64,000 nucleotides of DNA from CAZCPB01 sp044223975 (lineage in GTDB: Bacteria > Planctomycetota > Phycisphaerae > Phycisphaerales > UBA1924): the NCBI GenBank assembly GCA_044223975.1, contig JBGALI010000005.1, positions 124,001 through 188,000 on the forward strand. The letters run 5' to 3'. The notes beneath the pieces are model-generated. The model ran no database searches and was not told the DNA's origin. It was given only the letters and a program-made list of their open reading frames with translations. Shown here piece after piece: positions 51,462-58,873 of this stretch. A program made the position numbers and the translations under genes. Within the stretch, counting starts at the first letter, position 1, and every line of letters begins with the position of its first letter.

Positions 51462-54149
51462 CTACGGGGTGGGGGTGCTCGAAGGAGCGGCCGATTCACG
51501 AAGGGCCTTGATCGTCCTGACGGCTTCCACCGCAAAGTCACCCAGGGCCTTTACGCGCGGCTCGTCCTCCTCGGAATCACCCTCACCCTCCGGAACGCTC
51601 CACTCCAGACCCTCGACTCCCTCCACCTCCGCCGTGACCGCGTCGAGCGCACGCCGAAGCGTCTCGTCGGACTTCCTGATTCTCTTGATCGATTCGACCG
51701 TCAGGTCGCCGATGGCCCGGATCTTCACTTCATCGATCTGCGCCGGCTCATCGCTCCCCATCTCGCCGGCCAGTTCAAGCCCGGATACGCCCTCCAATTC
51801 CGACGCGATGGACTCGAGCAGTTCCCGCAACGCCGCGCTCGACGCCCGGATCCGCTTCACCGCGTCCGCCGTCAACCGGCCCAGCGCGTCGATCCTCGCC
51901 TCGTCGTCGGGCTCTTCGCCCGCGAGTTCGGCCGGAAGGTCCAGTTCCGATTCGGACGCGTCGTGCAACTCCTCGTCCACGAGCGTCATCGTCTGCTGGA
52001 GCGCATCGTTCACGGACCTGATCTTCCGGATGGCATCACGCGTGAACTCGCCGAGCGCTTTGATGCGCGGGTCTTCCTCGAGCTCCCCTTCTCCCCACTC
52101 CCCCTCCGGCGACTCGTCGGGGATGTTCAGTTCAAGCCCTGTGACGCCCTCGAGTTCGGTCCCGAGCGTCTCCAGCGTGGAGCGGAGTGTCTCGTTGGAC
52201 GCTTTGATCGTGCGCACGGCCTTGAGCGTAAACTCCCCGAGCGCCTTGACGCGCGCATCTTCGATGCGCTCACCCTCGCCCTGTTCGCCGTCGGTCCCCT
52301 CTTCGGGGATGTGCAGCTCAAACCCCGTGGTGCCCTCGAGCTCCGTGCCGAGCGTCTCAAACTGCGACTGCATCGTTTCGTTGACCGACCGGATCTTCCG
52401 GATCGAGGCGAGCGCAAAGTCGCCGAGCGCCTTGATGCGCGGATCGCCGTCCTCCTCGCCGCCGGATTCCTCCGGCAGGTTCAATTCCTGGCCCGCCGCT
52501 TCCCCCAGCTCGGTGCTGACGGTCTCCAGCACCTCCTGCAGTTCATCGTTGACATTCTTGATTCTCCGAACGGCACGCAGAGAGAAATCACCCAGGGCGG
52601 AAATACGGAGGTCCTCGCTCGGCGTGCCGTCGCCGGGATCGCTGTCGGCCGGCGCGTCGGGGAGGTTGAGCTCGATGCTGGACGCTCCCTCGAGCTCGCT
52701 GCTCAGTGTCTCCAGCGCCGATCGCAGCGATTCGTTGACCGATCTCACCCTCCGCAGCGACACAAGCGTGAATTCGCCGATTGCCTTGATGCGGGGATCA
52801 GAGCCGCTCTCATCGTCGCCGGAATCCGCATCGGGCAACCGCAGGTCCATCATCGCCGCTTCACCCAGCTCGGCGCCGACCGTTTGCATGATCGTCTGAA
52901 GCTCGTCCCGCTGCCCCTGCAGCTTTGCGTTGAGCTCGTCGGCCTTGGTCCGCGCCGCGGCTTCCGCCTCACGAGCATTCACCGCCTGCTGCCGGCTGAT
53001 GCTCGTCGCGATCAGGCCCCCAACGAGCAGCACGAACGCGACAGCCACCCCCGTGACCAGCCCCCGGTGACGCCGCGTAAACTTGACGGTCTGGTACCAC
53101 GAGCTCGCCGGCCGCGCCTCGATCGGTTCATCCCTCAGAAAGTGCCGGATGTCGCCGGCGAACGATTCCGCCGACTGGTAACGCCGGGCCTTGTCCTTCT
53201 CCAGCGCGTGCGCGACGATGGTCTCGACATCGCCCCGGAGCGTGCGGTTGATCGACGAAAGACGCGTCGGCTCCTCTTCCCTGATGATCCGCGCCGCCTC
53301 GTGGATCATCCGCTTCGACAGGTCAAACGGCAGGCGTCCGGCGAGCAGCTCGTACGCGATGACCCCCAGCGCGTACACGTCCGAGCGCGTGTCGAGATCG
53401 TCCGGGTCGCCCGAGACCTGCTCGGGGCTCATGTACGGCACGGTGCCGACGAGCTGGCCGATGTCGGTCCGGAGGGTCGTCTGCTGCACGTCCGAGTCGA
53501 TCGCGCGGGCCACGCCGAAATCCAGCACCTTGGGCTGCCCCGTCTCGTCCACGAGGATGTTGCCAGGCTTGAGGTCCCGGTGGATCACGCCCTTCTGGTG
53601 CGCGTGGTAGACCGCATCACACACGCGCGCGATCAGGTCCAGCCGCTCGCGCGTCGTCAGGTTTCTCCTCGCGGCATACTCCGTCAGGGGCACCCCCCGA
53701 ATGAACTCCATCGCAAAGAAGGGGATGAGCGTGGAGCCCATGGAGCCGCCGACGGAAGTCGGCGGGTGATGTTGTACGTTCGGATCGATCAACCCGCCCA
53801 CTGCCGTGGGCGGCTCCACAACCACGCCCGCCTCGTACACCTGCGCGATGCCCTGGTGCTGCAGCCGTGCGAGCACCTGCGACTCATACTCGAACCGCTT
53901 GAACAACTGCGGCGTCAGGAACCCCGCCCGAATGACCTTCAGCGCCACCGCACGCCTGGGCTGGTCCTGCTCGGCCTCATAGACCGTGCCCATCCCGCCC
54001 TCGCCCAGCACTCGGACAATCGTGTAGCGGCCGATGCGGGCTGGGGATGGCCCTGACGAACGAGGCGCAGGAGTATCCGAGATCGGCGCCATGGACCGCG
54101 TGCGTTCGGAATCCGCGTCCCCGACCGGTTCGTTGGCTTCGCTTGACAT
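51462..54149 (-). CDS. Ser/Thr kinase with novel eight-fold C-terminal repeat
   Basis: 895 residues. Kinase domain (about 41-340): GEGGMGTVY (49-57), K71, HRDLKPGN (190-197), DFG (210-212). Residues about 112-140 are an unusual insertion after strand beta-4 encoded by a REP-like palindrome. Membrane helix 363-383, then a short coiled coil. Residues about 415-895 are repeats of roughly 57-62 residues, each of the form RIKALGEFTL..IR.IRSVNE, L...LETL.TELEG, LELNIP and an acidic linker: seven full units plus partial units at both ends. I do not recognise this repeat. It replaces the TPR array of the other kinases and should be extracytoplasmic. Confidence 0.93.
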   Translation of the reverse strand: MSSEANEPVGDADSERTRSMAPISDTPAPRSSGPSPARIGRYTIVRVLGEGGMGTVYEAEQDQPRRAVALKVIRAGFLTPQLFKRFEYESQVLARLQHQGIAQVYEAGVVVEPPTAVGGLIDPNVQHHPPTSVGGSMGSTLIPFFAMEFIRGVPLTEYAARRNLTTRERLDLIARVCDAVYHAHQKGVIHRDLKPGNILVDETGQPKVLDFGVARAIDSDVQQTTLRTDIGQLVGTVPYMSPEQVSGDPDDLDTRSDVYALGVIAYELLAGRLPFDLSKRMIHEAARIIREEEPTRLSSINRTLRGDVETIVAHALEKDKARRYQSAESFAGDIRHFLRDEPIEARPASSWYQTVKFTRRHRGLVTGVAVAFVLLVGGLIATSISRQQAVNAREAEAAARTKADELNAKLQGQRDELQTIMQTVGAELGEAAMMDLRLPDADSGDDESGSDPRIKAIGEFTLVSLRRVRSVNESLRSALETLSSELEGASSIELNLPDAPADSDPGDGTPSEDLRISALGDFSLRAVRRIKNVNDELQEVLETVSTELGEAAGQELNLPEESGGEEDGDPRIKALGDFALASIRKIRSVNETMQSQFETLGTELEGTTGFELHIPEEGTDGEQGEGERIEDARVKALGEFTLKAVRTIKASNETLRSTLETLGTELEGVTGLELNIPDESPEGEWGEGELEEDPRIKALGEFTRDAIRKIRSVNDALQQTMTLVDEELHDASESELDLPAELAGEEPDDEARIDALGRLTADAVKRIRASSAALRELLESIASELEGVSGLELAGEMGSDEPAQIDEVKIRAIGDLTVESIKRIRKSDETLRRALDAVTAEVEGVEGLEWSVPEGEGDSEEDEPRVKALGDFAVEAVRTIKALRESAAPSSTPTP
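53742..53817. repeat. REP-like double hairpin inside the kinase reading frame
   Basis: CCGCCGAC-GGAA-GTCGGCGG (53746-53765) and CCGCCCAC-TGCC-GTGGGCGG (53794-53813), bounded by GGAGCCGCC (53742-53750) and GGCGGCTCC (53809-53817). It encodes the in-frame insert PPTAVGG ... PPTSVGG. Confidence 0.8.
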
Positions 54150-54418
54150 CCCGCCAGACTACTGCGCGATCGCTAGAGAAAGAGTGATCCCGGCGGTCCT
54201 CCACCCCGCCGCGGATCCCCACCTCTGCTCACGGTGCCCGAGGGCGCACTTCGAATCCCTTGCCGTACCTCCCCGCCCACCATTTTTCACAATTTTCTCT
54301 ACCCCAGCCCCTACCGACACTTGCACCATTTCCAAGCTCCTTTCCCCTCTCCCTATGTCCACATTCCTGCGCCAACCCGCAGCACCCCGCCCCCTCTATA
54401 GACCCCCACACTCCTTTC

Positions 54419-54520
54419 ACCTCCCCACCTCCCCACCTCCCCACCTCCCCACCTCCCCACCTCCATCACCTCCATCACATCCATCACATCCCACATCCCA
54501 CATCCGACATCCCACATTCC
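54419..54520. repeat. C-rich short tandem repeats
   Basis: About six units of CACCTCCC followed by CATCACATC and CCCACATC-type units. It forms the upstream region of the gene at 54524. The rest of 54150-54418 shows no gene. Confidence 0.75.
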
Positions 54521-54523
54521 CCC

Positions 54524-55576
54524 ATGCCCCCCGTCTCCATCCACTTCAACCCCTCCCCCGCCGACACCACCAGTGTCCTGAGCGACATCGCCTCCGCGCA
54601 CCGCTCCCTCGAAGACATCGCCAACAACTACGACATCGCCGTCGAAGCCCTTCTCGTCTGGCTCGCGCGCCCCGACATACAGGAGCGGCTTGCGACCAAC
54701 ACCACGACCACCGCCGCGCGGGCCCGCTTCGTTGCCGCGGCACACCTGCCCCAGGCCGTCAGCGCCCTGGTCACCATGATGGAGGCCTACGCCAGCTCCG
54801 AGTGCAACGACGCCTACCCCGACAACATGCAGGCAAGCGCCCTCCGCGAAACCCAGCGCCAGAACGCCCGTCGCGCCGCCGCCCTCCTCCTCCGCATCGC
54901 CCGCTACTACGCGCCGACCTCTCCCTCACTCTCCCACAGGGAGAGTCGCCGGCTCTGCGGCGGTGAGGGCTTCGCGTCCTCCCCCTCCTCCATCGCTCAA
55001 GAACCCGCCGCGCCCGCACACACCGCAGTCGACCATCTTCCCGACGCCGCGCTCTCCGCGCTTCTTTCCCCCCGTGCCATCACTCTGGCCGGTTCCTCCC
55101 GCCAGAGTGATGCTCCGTGCGCACTCATCAACTCCGCAAGCAGCGCCGACTCCTCACTCTCCCGGTCCTCCGGGAAAGTCGCCGTTCTCGGCGGCGAGGG
55201 CTTCGCGTCCTGCTCCCCCTCCAACTCCTTCTCCGAATCGTCGCCCGCGCCCATCCCATCCCCCGCGCCGGACACATCTCCCGCTCCCACAATCCCCCTC
55301 CGCGCCTGCGGAGGGGGTGGCCGAGTCGTGACGCCGTCCGCAAGGACCGAGGCCGGGGGAGGCCCGTCCGAGTCCCCTGCGCCTTCCGCTCCGCCAGCCA
55401 CGTCAGGGTCCTCACCTGCAGCGCGCACGCACCGCGCCGCCAGCGTTCTCCTTCCGGCTTCTTCTCTCGCTCCGGGCGCCGCGGACGAAGCGCCCAATCT
55501 CTCCCCGCGCGCATCACCACTTCCGCAGCCCGCCCGCGCGCCGCCTGTCCTTGAGTTCGCCCTCCCCCGCGAGTAG
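54524..55576 (+). CDS. Hypothetical protein with helical N-terminal domain and repeat-derived tail
   Basis: 350 residues from the ATG at 54524. Residues 1-130 are protein-like and helical (LSDIASAHRSLEDIANNYDI, AVEALLVWLARPDIQERLA, RQNARRAAALLLRIARYYAP), resembling a helix-turn-helix of the homeodomain-like kind. From about residue 131 the frame runs through intergenic-type repeats: two copies reading SLSHRES...GGEGFAS and SLSRSSG...GGEGFAS, a 12-bp perfect hairpin and a GGGGRVVTPSARTEAGGG element. The tail is Ser/Pro/Ala-rich. It may be a truncated gene read into repeats. Confidence 0.55.
   Translation: MPPVSIHFNPSPADTTSVLSDIASAHRSLEDIANNYDIAVEALLVWLARPDIQERLATNTTTTAARARFVAAAHLPQAVSALVTMMEAYASSECNDAYPDNMQASALRETQRQNARRAAALLLRIARYYAPTSPSLSHRESRRLCGGEGFASSPSSIAQEPAAPAHTAVDHLPDAALSALLSPRAITLAGSSRQSDAPCALINSASSADSSLSRSSGKVAVLGGEGFASCSPSNSFSESSPAPIPSPAPDTSPAPTIPLRACGGGGRVVTPSARTEAGGGPSESPAPSAPPATSGSSPAARTHRAASVLLPASSLAPGAADEAPNLSPRASPLPQPARAPPVLEFALPRE
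54923..55360. repeat. Cluster of intergenic-type repeats within an ORF
   Basis: 54923-54986 and 55151-55217 share a pattern of CTCACTCTCCC...GGGA..GTCGCCG then GGCG(A/G)GGGCTTCGCGTCCT. CATCACTCTGGC (55078-55089) pairs perfectly with GCCAGAGTGATG (55101-55112). 55289-55360 is a third type (CCCCCTCCGC...GCGGAGGGGG). Confidence 0.7.
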
Positions 55577-55644
55577 CACACACACCATGAACCGAGCACG
55601 CCACGCCGGTGAGCATTCGCCCGCGCGGCGACGCTCTGCGCGCA

Positions 55645-55676
55645 GAAAAAAACCCAGGGACTGCTGTCCCTGGGTT
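55645..55676 (-). terminator. Rho-independent terminator (originally of dnaN)
   Basis: AACCCAGGGAC (55651-55661), loop TGCT, GTCCCTGGGTT (55666-55676). On the minus strand it is followed by a T-run (A-run from 55646). It lies 40 bp past the dnaN 3' fragment and also ends the DUF1254 gene transcript. Confidence 0.92.
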
Positions 55677-55715
55677 CTGAACGGTGGGGGGCTCTGAGCG
55701 GTCGAGGCCGCTGCG

Positions 55716-55782
55716 TTACTGCAGGTTCACCGGCATCACGACGTGCACGAACTCCGTGCCGGCGGCCGGTGAACGGCACCGA
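55716..55782 (-). pseudogene. dnaN: Detached 3' end of dnaN
   Basis: Minus-strand codons ending at a TAA (55716-55718) read AAGTEFVHVVMPVNLQ. This is the usual last beta strand of DNA polymerase III beta clamps (E. coli ends AYVVMPMRL), and it is just what the dnaN ORF at 57185-58402 lacks. It lies directly beyond the stop of the DUF1254 gene on the same strand. It has no start of its own. Confidence 0.8.
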
Positions 55783-57255
55783 TCAATCCGCGCGGGTGAC
55801 GGCCGGCGGCTTCCATGTTCCCTCGCCGGGCGGGAGGATGGACGGCGCTTCGGCCCTGGGCCAGTAGAGGCGCATCACGAGATAGATCGTGTCGTTGGGG
55901 GCGGGGAGCCAGTTGCTTTCCTTGTCGGGGCCAGGGGAATCTTTCTGGATGTAGATGGTGAGCGAGCCGTCGGAGTTCTTCTTCATGCCCGGGAGCATGG
56001 GCGAGTTGATGAGGAAGCGGTTGATGGGGTTCTTGATGAGGAACTGGCTCTTGCCGTCGTACATGGTGACGGACCAGAAGGCGTTGACGGGGGGGAGGCC
56101 GCCGGCGGGGAAGGTGAGCGTGTACTTGTGCTTGCTGCCGTCAAGCGTCTCGCCGGTCGAGTCGACGCGGCTCATGGGGTACATGGCCTCGACGGCGTTG
56201 TTGCCGTAGATGCCGCCCTTGGCGGCCGCGGCGCGCTTCAGCCAGTCACCTTTGTAGAACTCGCGATCGCCGAAGAGAGAACCGAGCTTCCAGCCGTTGA
56301 TGTCCTTCATGCCGGTGGCCAGGTACTTGTCGACCTGGTCGTCGCCTTCCTTCATCGCCAGCAGGACGGCGGCCTTGTGCTCGAGCGAGAGGTCCTTGAA
56401 CTTGAAGGTCTTGCCCGGGCCGATGCCGATCGATGCCATGCGGGCGCGGAGCGCGGCGGTGTCGGGCGTGGCAGGCACGAACTCCAGCGCGGCGTCCAGG
56501 TACTCGTAGAAGTTGGCCTTGATGCCCGCGGTGGTGGCCGGGAGGAAATTGATGGCGGGCGCGGCGGGGGGCGCGGGCTGCTTCAGGTAGGCCGAGAGCG
56601 GCTGGGCCTTGTATCCGGCCTGCACCTTCACGACGTTGGGCATGTCGTCGGCGTTGAAGAGCTGGGTGCGGAAGATCGTGAGCGCGAAGGGCGTCGTGGA
56701 CTGGAAGGTCTTCTTGATGGATGCGGGAGGTTGGCCCTTGAAGTCGGGGCCGGTCACGAGGTAGTCGCCGGCTTCGATGCCCGTAGCGCGGCTGCCGATG
56801 TAGCCGTAGTTGTACGCGTTGCCGTCGCAGAGCATGACCGCGTAGTAGCGATCCTTGGGCACGGCGGGCACGGAGATGACCATCGGCTCGGCGCGGAGGT
56901 CCAGCCAAAGCAAGGAGTAGGGCGTGTCGCTGTTGGGGGTGACGACGGCGGTGTCCTTGTCGGTGAAGACGCGGGCCTCGTTGACGATCTGGTTGAACGG
57001 GCCCTTGTACTGCGAAGAGGTCTTGTCCACGCAGAACTCGTTCATGACGGCGTAGTTCATCACGATGGGCAGGCCGTAGATGAACGCTTCCTGGGCGATG
57101 GCCTTGGTCTCTTCGATGCCGGGGGCGGCGACGCCCTGCTTCTTGTCTTGCTTTTCGGCCTGCGCGATCGGGTCCTTCTTTGAGTCACAGGCGGTGAACA
57201 GGAGCGCGCTCGCGAGCGCGACGACGACGAGGACCTGCGCGGGTGCGGGTTTCAT
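55783..57255 (-). CDS. DUF1254/DUF1214 lipoprotein inserted in dnaN
   Basis: 490 residues. Signal peptide and lipobox (VVALASALLFTACDSKKD, Cys about 23). DUF1254 domain at about 50-190 (AFIYGLPIVMNYAVMN, TPNSDTPYSLLWLDLRAEP, RYYAVMLCDGNAYNYGYIG) and DUF1214 at about 360-470 (YTLTFPAGGLPPVNAFWSVT, RFLINSPMLPGMKKNSDGS, LTIYIQKDSPGPDKESNWLP). Length is normal for the family, whose function is unknown. GGAG six bases before the ATG lies in dnaN sequence. The gene separates dnaN codon ~380 from its last ~16 codons, so it looks like a recent arrival. Confidence 0.92.
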   Translation of the reverse strand: MKPAPAQVLVVVALASALLFTACDSKKDPIAQAEKQDKKQGVAAPGIEETKAIAQEAFIYGLPIVMNYAVMNEFCVDKTSSQYKGPFNQIVNEARVFTDKDTAVVTPNSDTPYSLLWLDLRAEPMVISVPAVPKDRYYAVMLCDGNAYNYGYIGSRATGIEAGDYLVTGPDFKGQPPASIKKTFQSTTPFALTIFRTQLFNADDMPNVVKVQAGYKAQPLSAYLKQPAPPAAPAINFLPATTAGIKANFYEYLDAALEFVPATPDTAALRARMASIGIGPGKTFKFKDLSLEHKAAVLLAMKEGDDQVDKYLATGMKDINGWKLGSLFGDREFYKGDWLKRAAAAKGGIYGNNAVEAMYPMSRVDSTGETLDGSKHKYTLTFPAGGLPPVNAFWSVTMYDGKSQFLIKNPINRFLINSPMLPGMKKNSDGSLTIYIQKDSPGPDKESNWLPAPNDTIYLVMRLYWPRAEAPSILPPGEGTWKPPAVTRAD

Positions 57256-58402
57256 GGGTGTCTCCGCTCTTGATCAGGCCGGGCTTGTTGGAGGCCTTGA
57301 GCTCCATGATCACCTCGGGGTTGGGCAGCACCTTGAGCGCGTCGGTGATGTACGCGGGGTTGAAGCCGATCTCGACGTCCTCGCCCTCGTAGCTGGAGAT
57401 GTCGACCTTCACGTCCGACTCGCCCATCTCCGGGGCGCGGCTGGTGAGCTCGAGCTTCTTGGTCTTGGCGGTGAACTTCATCTTCACGCCGCGGGACTCT
57501 TCGTTGGTCAGCACGCTGGCGCGGCGGACGGCCGAGAGAAGCACATCGCGGTCGAAGGTGATCTTCTTGTCCTGGTCGCGGGGGATGACGTCTTCGTAGG
57601 GGGGGAAGGTGCCCTCGACGAGGTTGCTGACCAGCACGGCTCGGTTGGGGTCTTTGTCGGAGCCGAACGAGAAGAGCACCTGGTTGTCGGTGACGGCGAC
57701 GTGCACGGGCTCTTCGGCATCGCGGACGAGCTTCTGGAATTGCGAGAGCGCCTTGGTCGGGATGATGCAGGACATGGGCTTGGCGTCTTTGTCTGCCGTG
57801 CCGGAAACGGCGCAGCGGCAGAGGGCCAGGCGGCGGCCGTCGGTCGCGACCATCTCGAGCTTCTTGCCGTCGCGCTTCATGAGGACGCCGTTGATGGCGT
57901 AGCGGGAGTTTTCGCGGGCGGTGGCGAAGAGGGTGCGGGCGACGATGGCATCGAGGACGCCGGCCTGCTGGGTGAAGACGGCGCGGGCCTTGGGGGCGCC
58001 GGTGCCGCCCTGGACCACGGCCTGGAAGTCGGGGATGGGCGGGAAGTCGGCGGCGGGGAAGCCAAAGACCTTGAAGTGAGCATCCGCGCCGCGGATGTGG
58101 CAGGTGTCCTGCGTCATCTCGATGGTGAGCGTGGGCTCGTTGTCCTCGGCGGAGACGATCTGGCGGAGCTTGTCGGCGGGTATGAGGGCGTCGCCGGGCT
58201 CCTGCACGTCCACCTGGGAGAGCTTGAGCTTGAGCGCGATCTCGGCATCGGTGGCGCAGAGGGTGAGCTCGCCGACGCCGGCGGTCTTGGTGGCGGTGAG
58301 CTTCACGCAGGTGAGCTGGACCCGCGGGCTGCGGGCGGCCACGGCGCCCGACACGGTGTTGATGGCGTCGAGAAGGGCGGAGCGATCGCAGATGACTTTC
58401 AT
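57185..58402 (-). CDS. dnaN: DNA polymerase III beta sliding clamp, 3' end displaced
   Basis: 405 residues. Residues 1-380 are a normal three-domain clamp: MKVICDRSALLDAINTVSGA, NSRYAINGVLMKRDGKKLEM, VATDGRRLALCRC, MSCIIPTKALSQFQKLV and IGFNPAYITDALKVLPNPEV. After KPGLIKSG (to residue 380) the family C-terminus is missing. Instead 25 residues (DTHETRTRAG...) are read from the 5' end of the DUF1254 gene in another frame. The lost MPVNL strand contributes to the pocket that binds polymerase and repair partners, so this copy may be defective unless another dnaN exists. The 470 bp upstream to the transketolase start show no gene. Confidence 0.9.
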   Translation of the reverse strand: MKVICDRSALLDAINTVSGAVAARSPRVQLTCVKLTATKTAGVGELTLCATDAEIALKLKLSQVDVQEPGDALIPADKLRQIVSAEDNEPTLTIEMTQDTCHIRGADAHFKVFGFPAADFPPIPDFQAVVQGGTGAPKARAVFTQQAGVLDAIVARTLFATARENSRYAINGVLMKRDGKKLEMVATDGRRLALCRCAVSGTADKDAKPMSCIIPTKALSQFQKLVRDAEEPVHVAVTDNQVLFSFGSDKDPNRAVLVSNLVEGTFPPYEDVIPRDQDKKITFDRDVLLSAVRRASVLTNEESRGVKMKFTAKTKKLELTSRAPEMGESDVKVDISSYEGEDVEIGFNPAYITDALKVLPNPEVIMELKASNKPGLIKSGDTHETRTRAGPRRRRARERAPVHRL

Positions 58403-58873
58403 GGAGCGGTCCTGGGAGCGGTCTTGGGAAACAAGGGGGGCCGTGCCGGGAGGAGAGTGTATCGCGGGCGGGACGGCGCGGCGGGAAGGGCGGGGAGCGG
58501 TGCAGGGGAGTGGTCAGCGGGCGGCGGGGATTTCGAAAGTCGGAAGCAGGGGGCTGGTTTTCGACAGTCGAGGTTGAGTCAGTGGGCGGAGGGGGGATTG
58601 GGGCCTGAATCTCTGGCATGGTTCTTGCCCCAGATCTTGCCACAAGACGGCCCGGAGTTGCTACGCTACCCACGCTCCTCACTGAGCGAGCCCGGGACCG
58701 GGCCGGATGGTGTGCCTGCGCACGTCAACCGAATCGGTGCCGCGTCTGTTTGGTATTCAGTCAGAAGGATGCCTCGCGAGCGCCCAGGGAATGCATCTGC
58801 TTCCTGCCGCGGCGGGGCTCATTGAAGATGGTGGCGCGGGGTCGTGCCCGTGCCGCCGGAAAGGGACTCCCGC

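Noticed and set aside
51462..52904. CRISPR-like array suggested by regular repeats
   Set aside because: The periodicity (~170-185 bp) is coding, with protein-level conservation and diverged DNA; there are no short identical repeats with unique spacers and no cas genes.
51414..54056. 880-codon plus-strand frame opposite the repeat-bearing kinase
   Set aside because: Antisense of the kinase; its apparent repeats are only the mirror of the true protein repeats.
55783..57255. Classical insertion sequence or transposon carrying the DUF1254 gene
   Set aside because: No transposase, terminal inverted repeats or clear target duplication could be seen at either junction.
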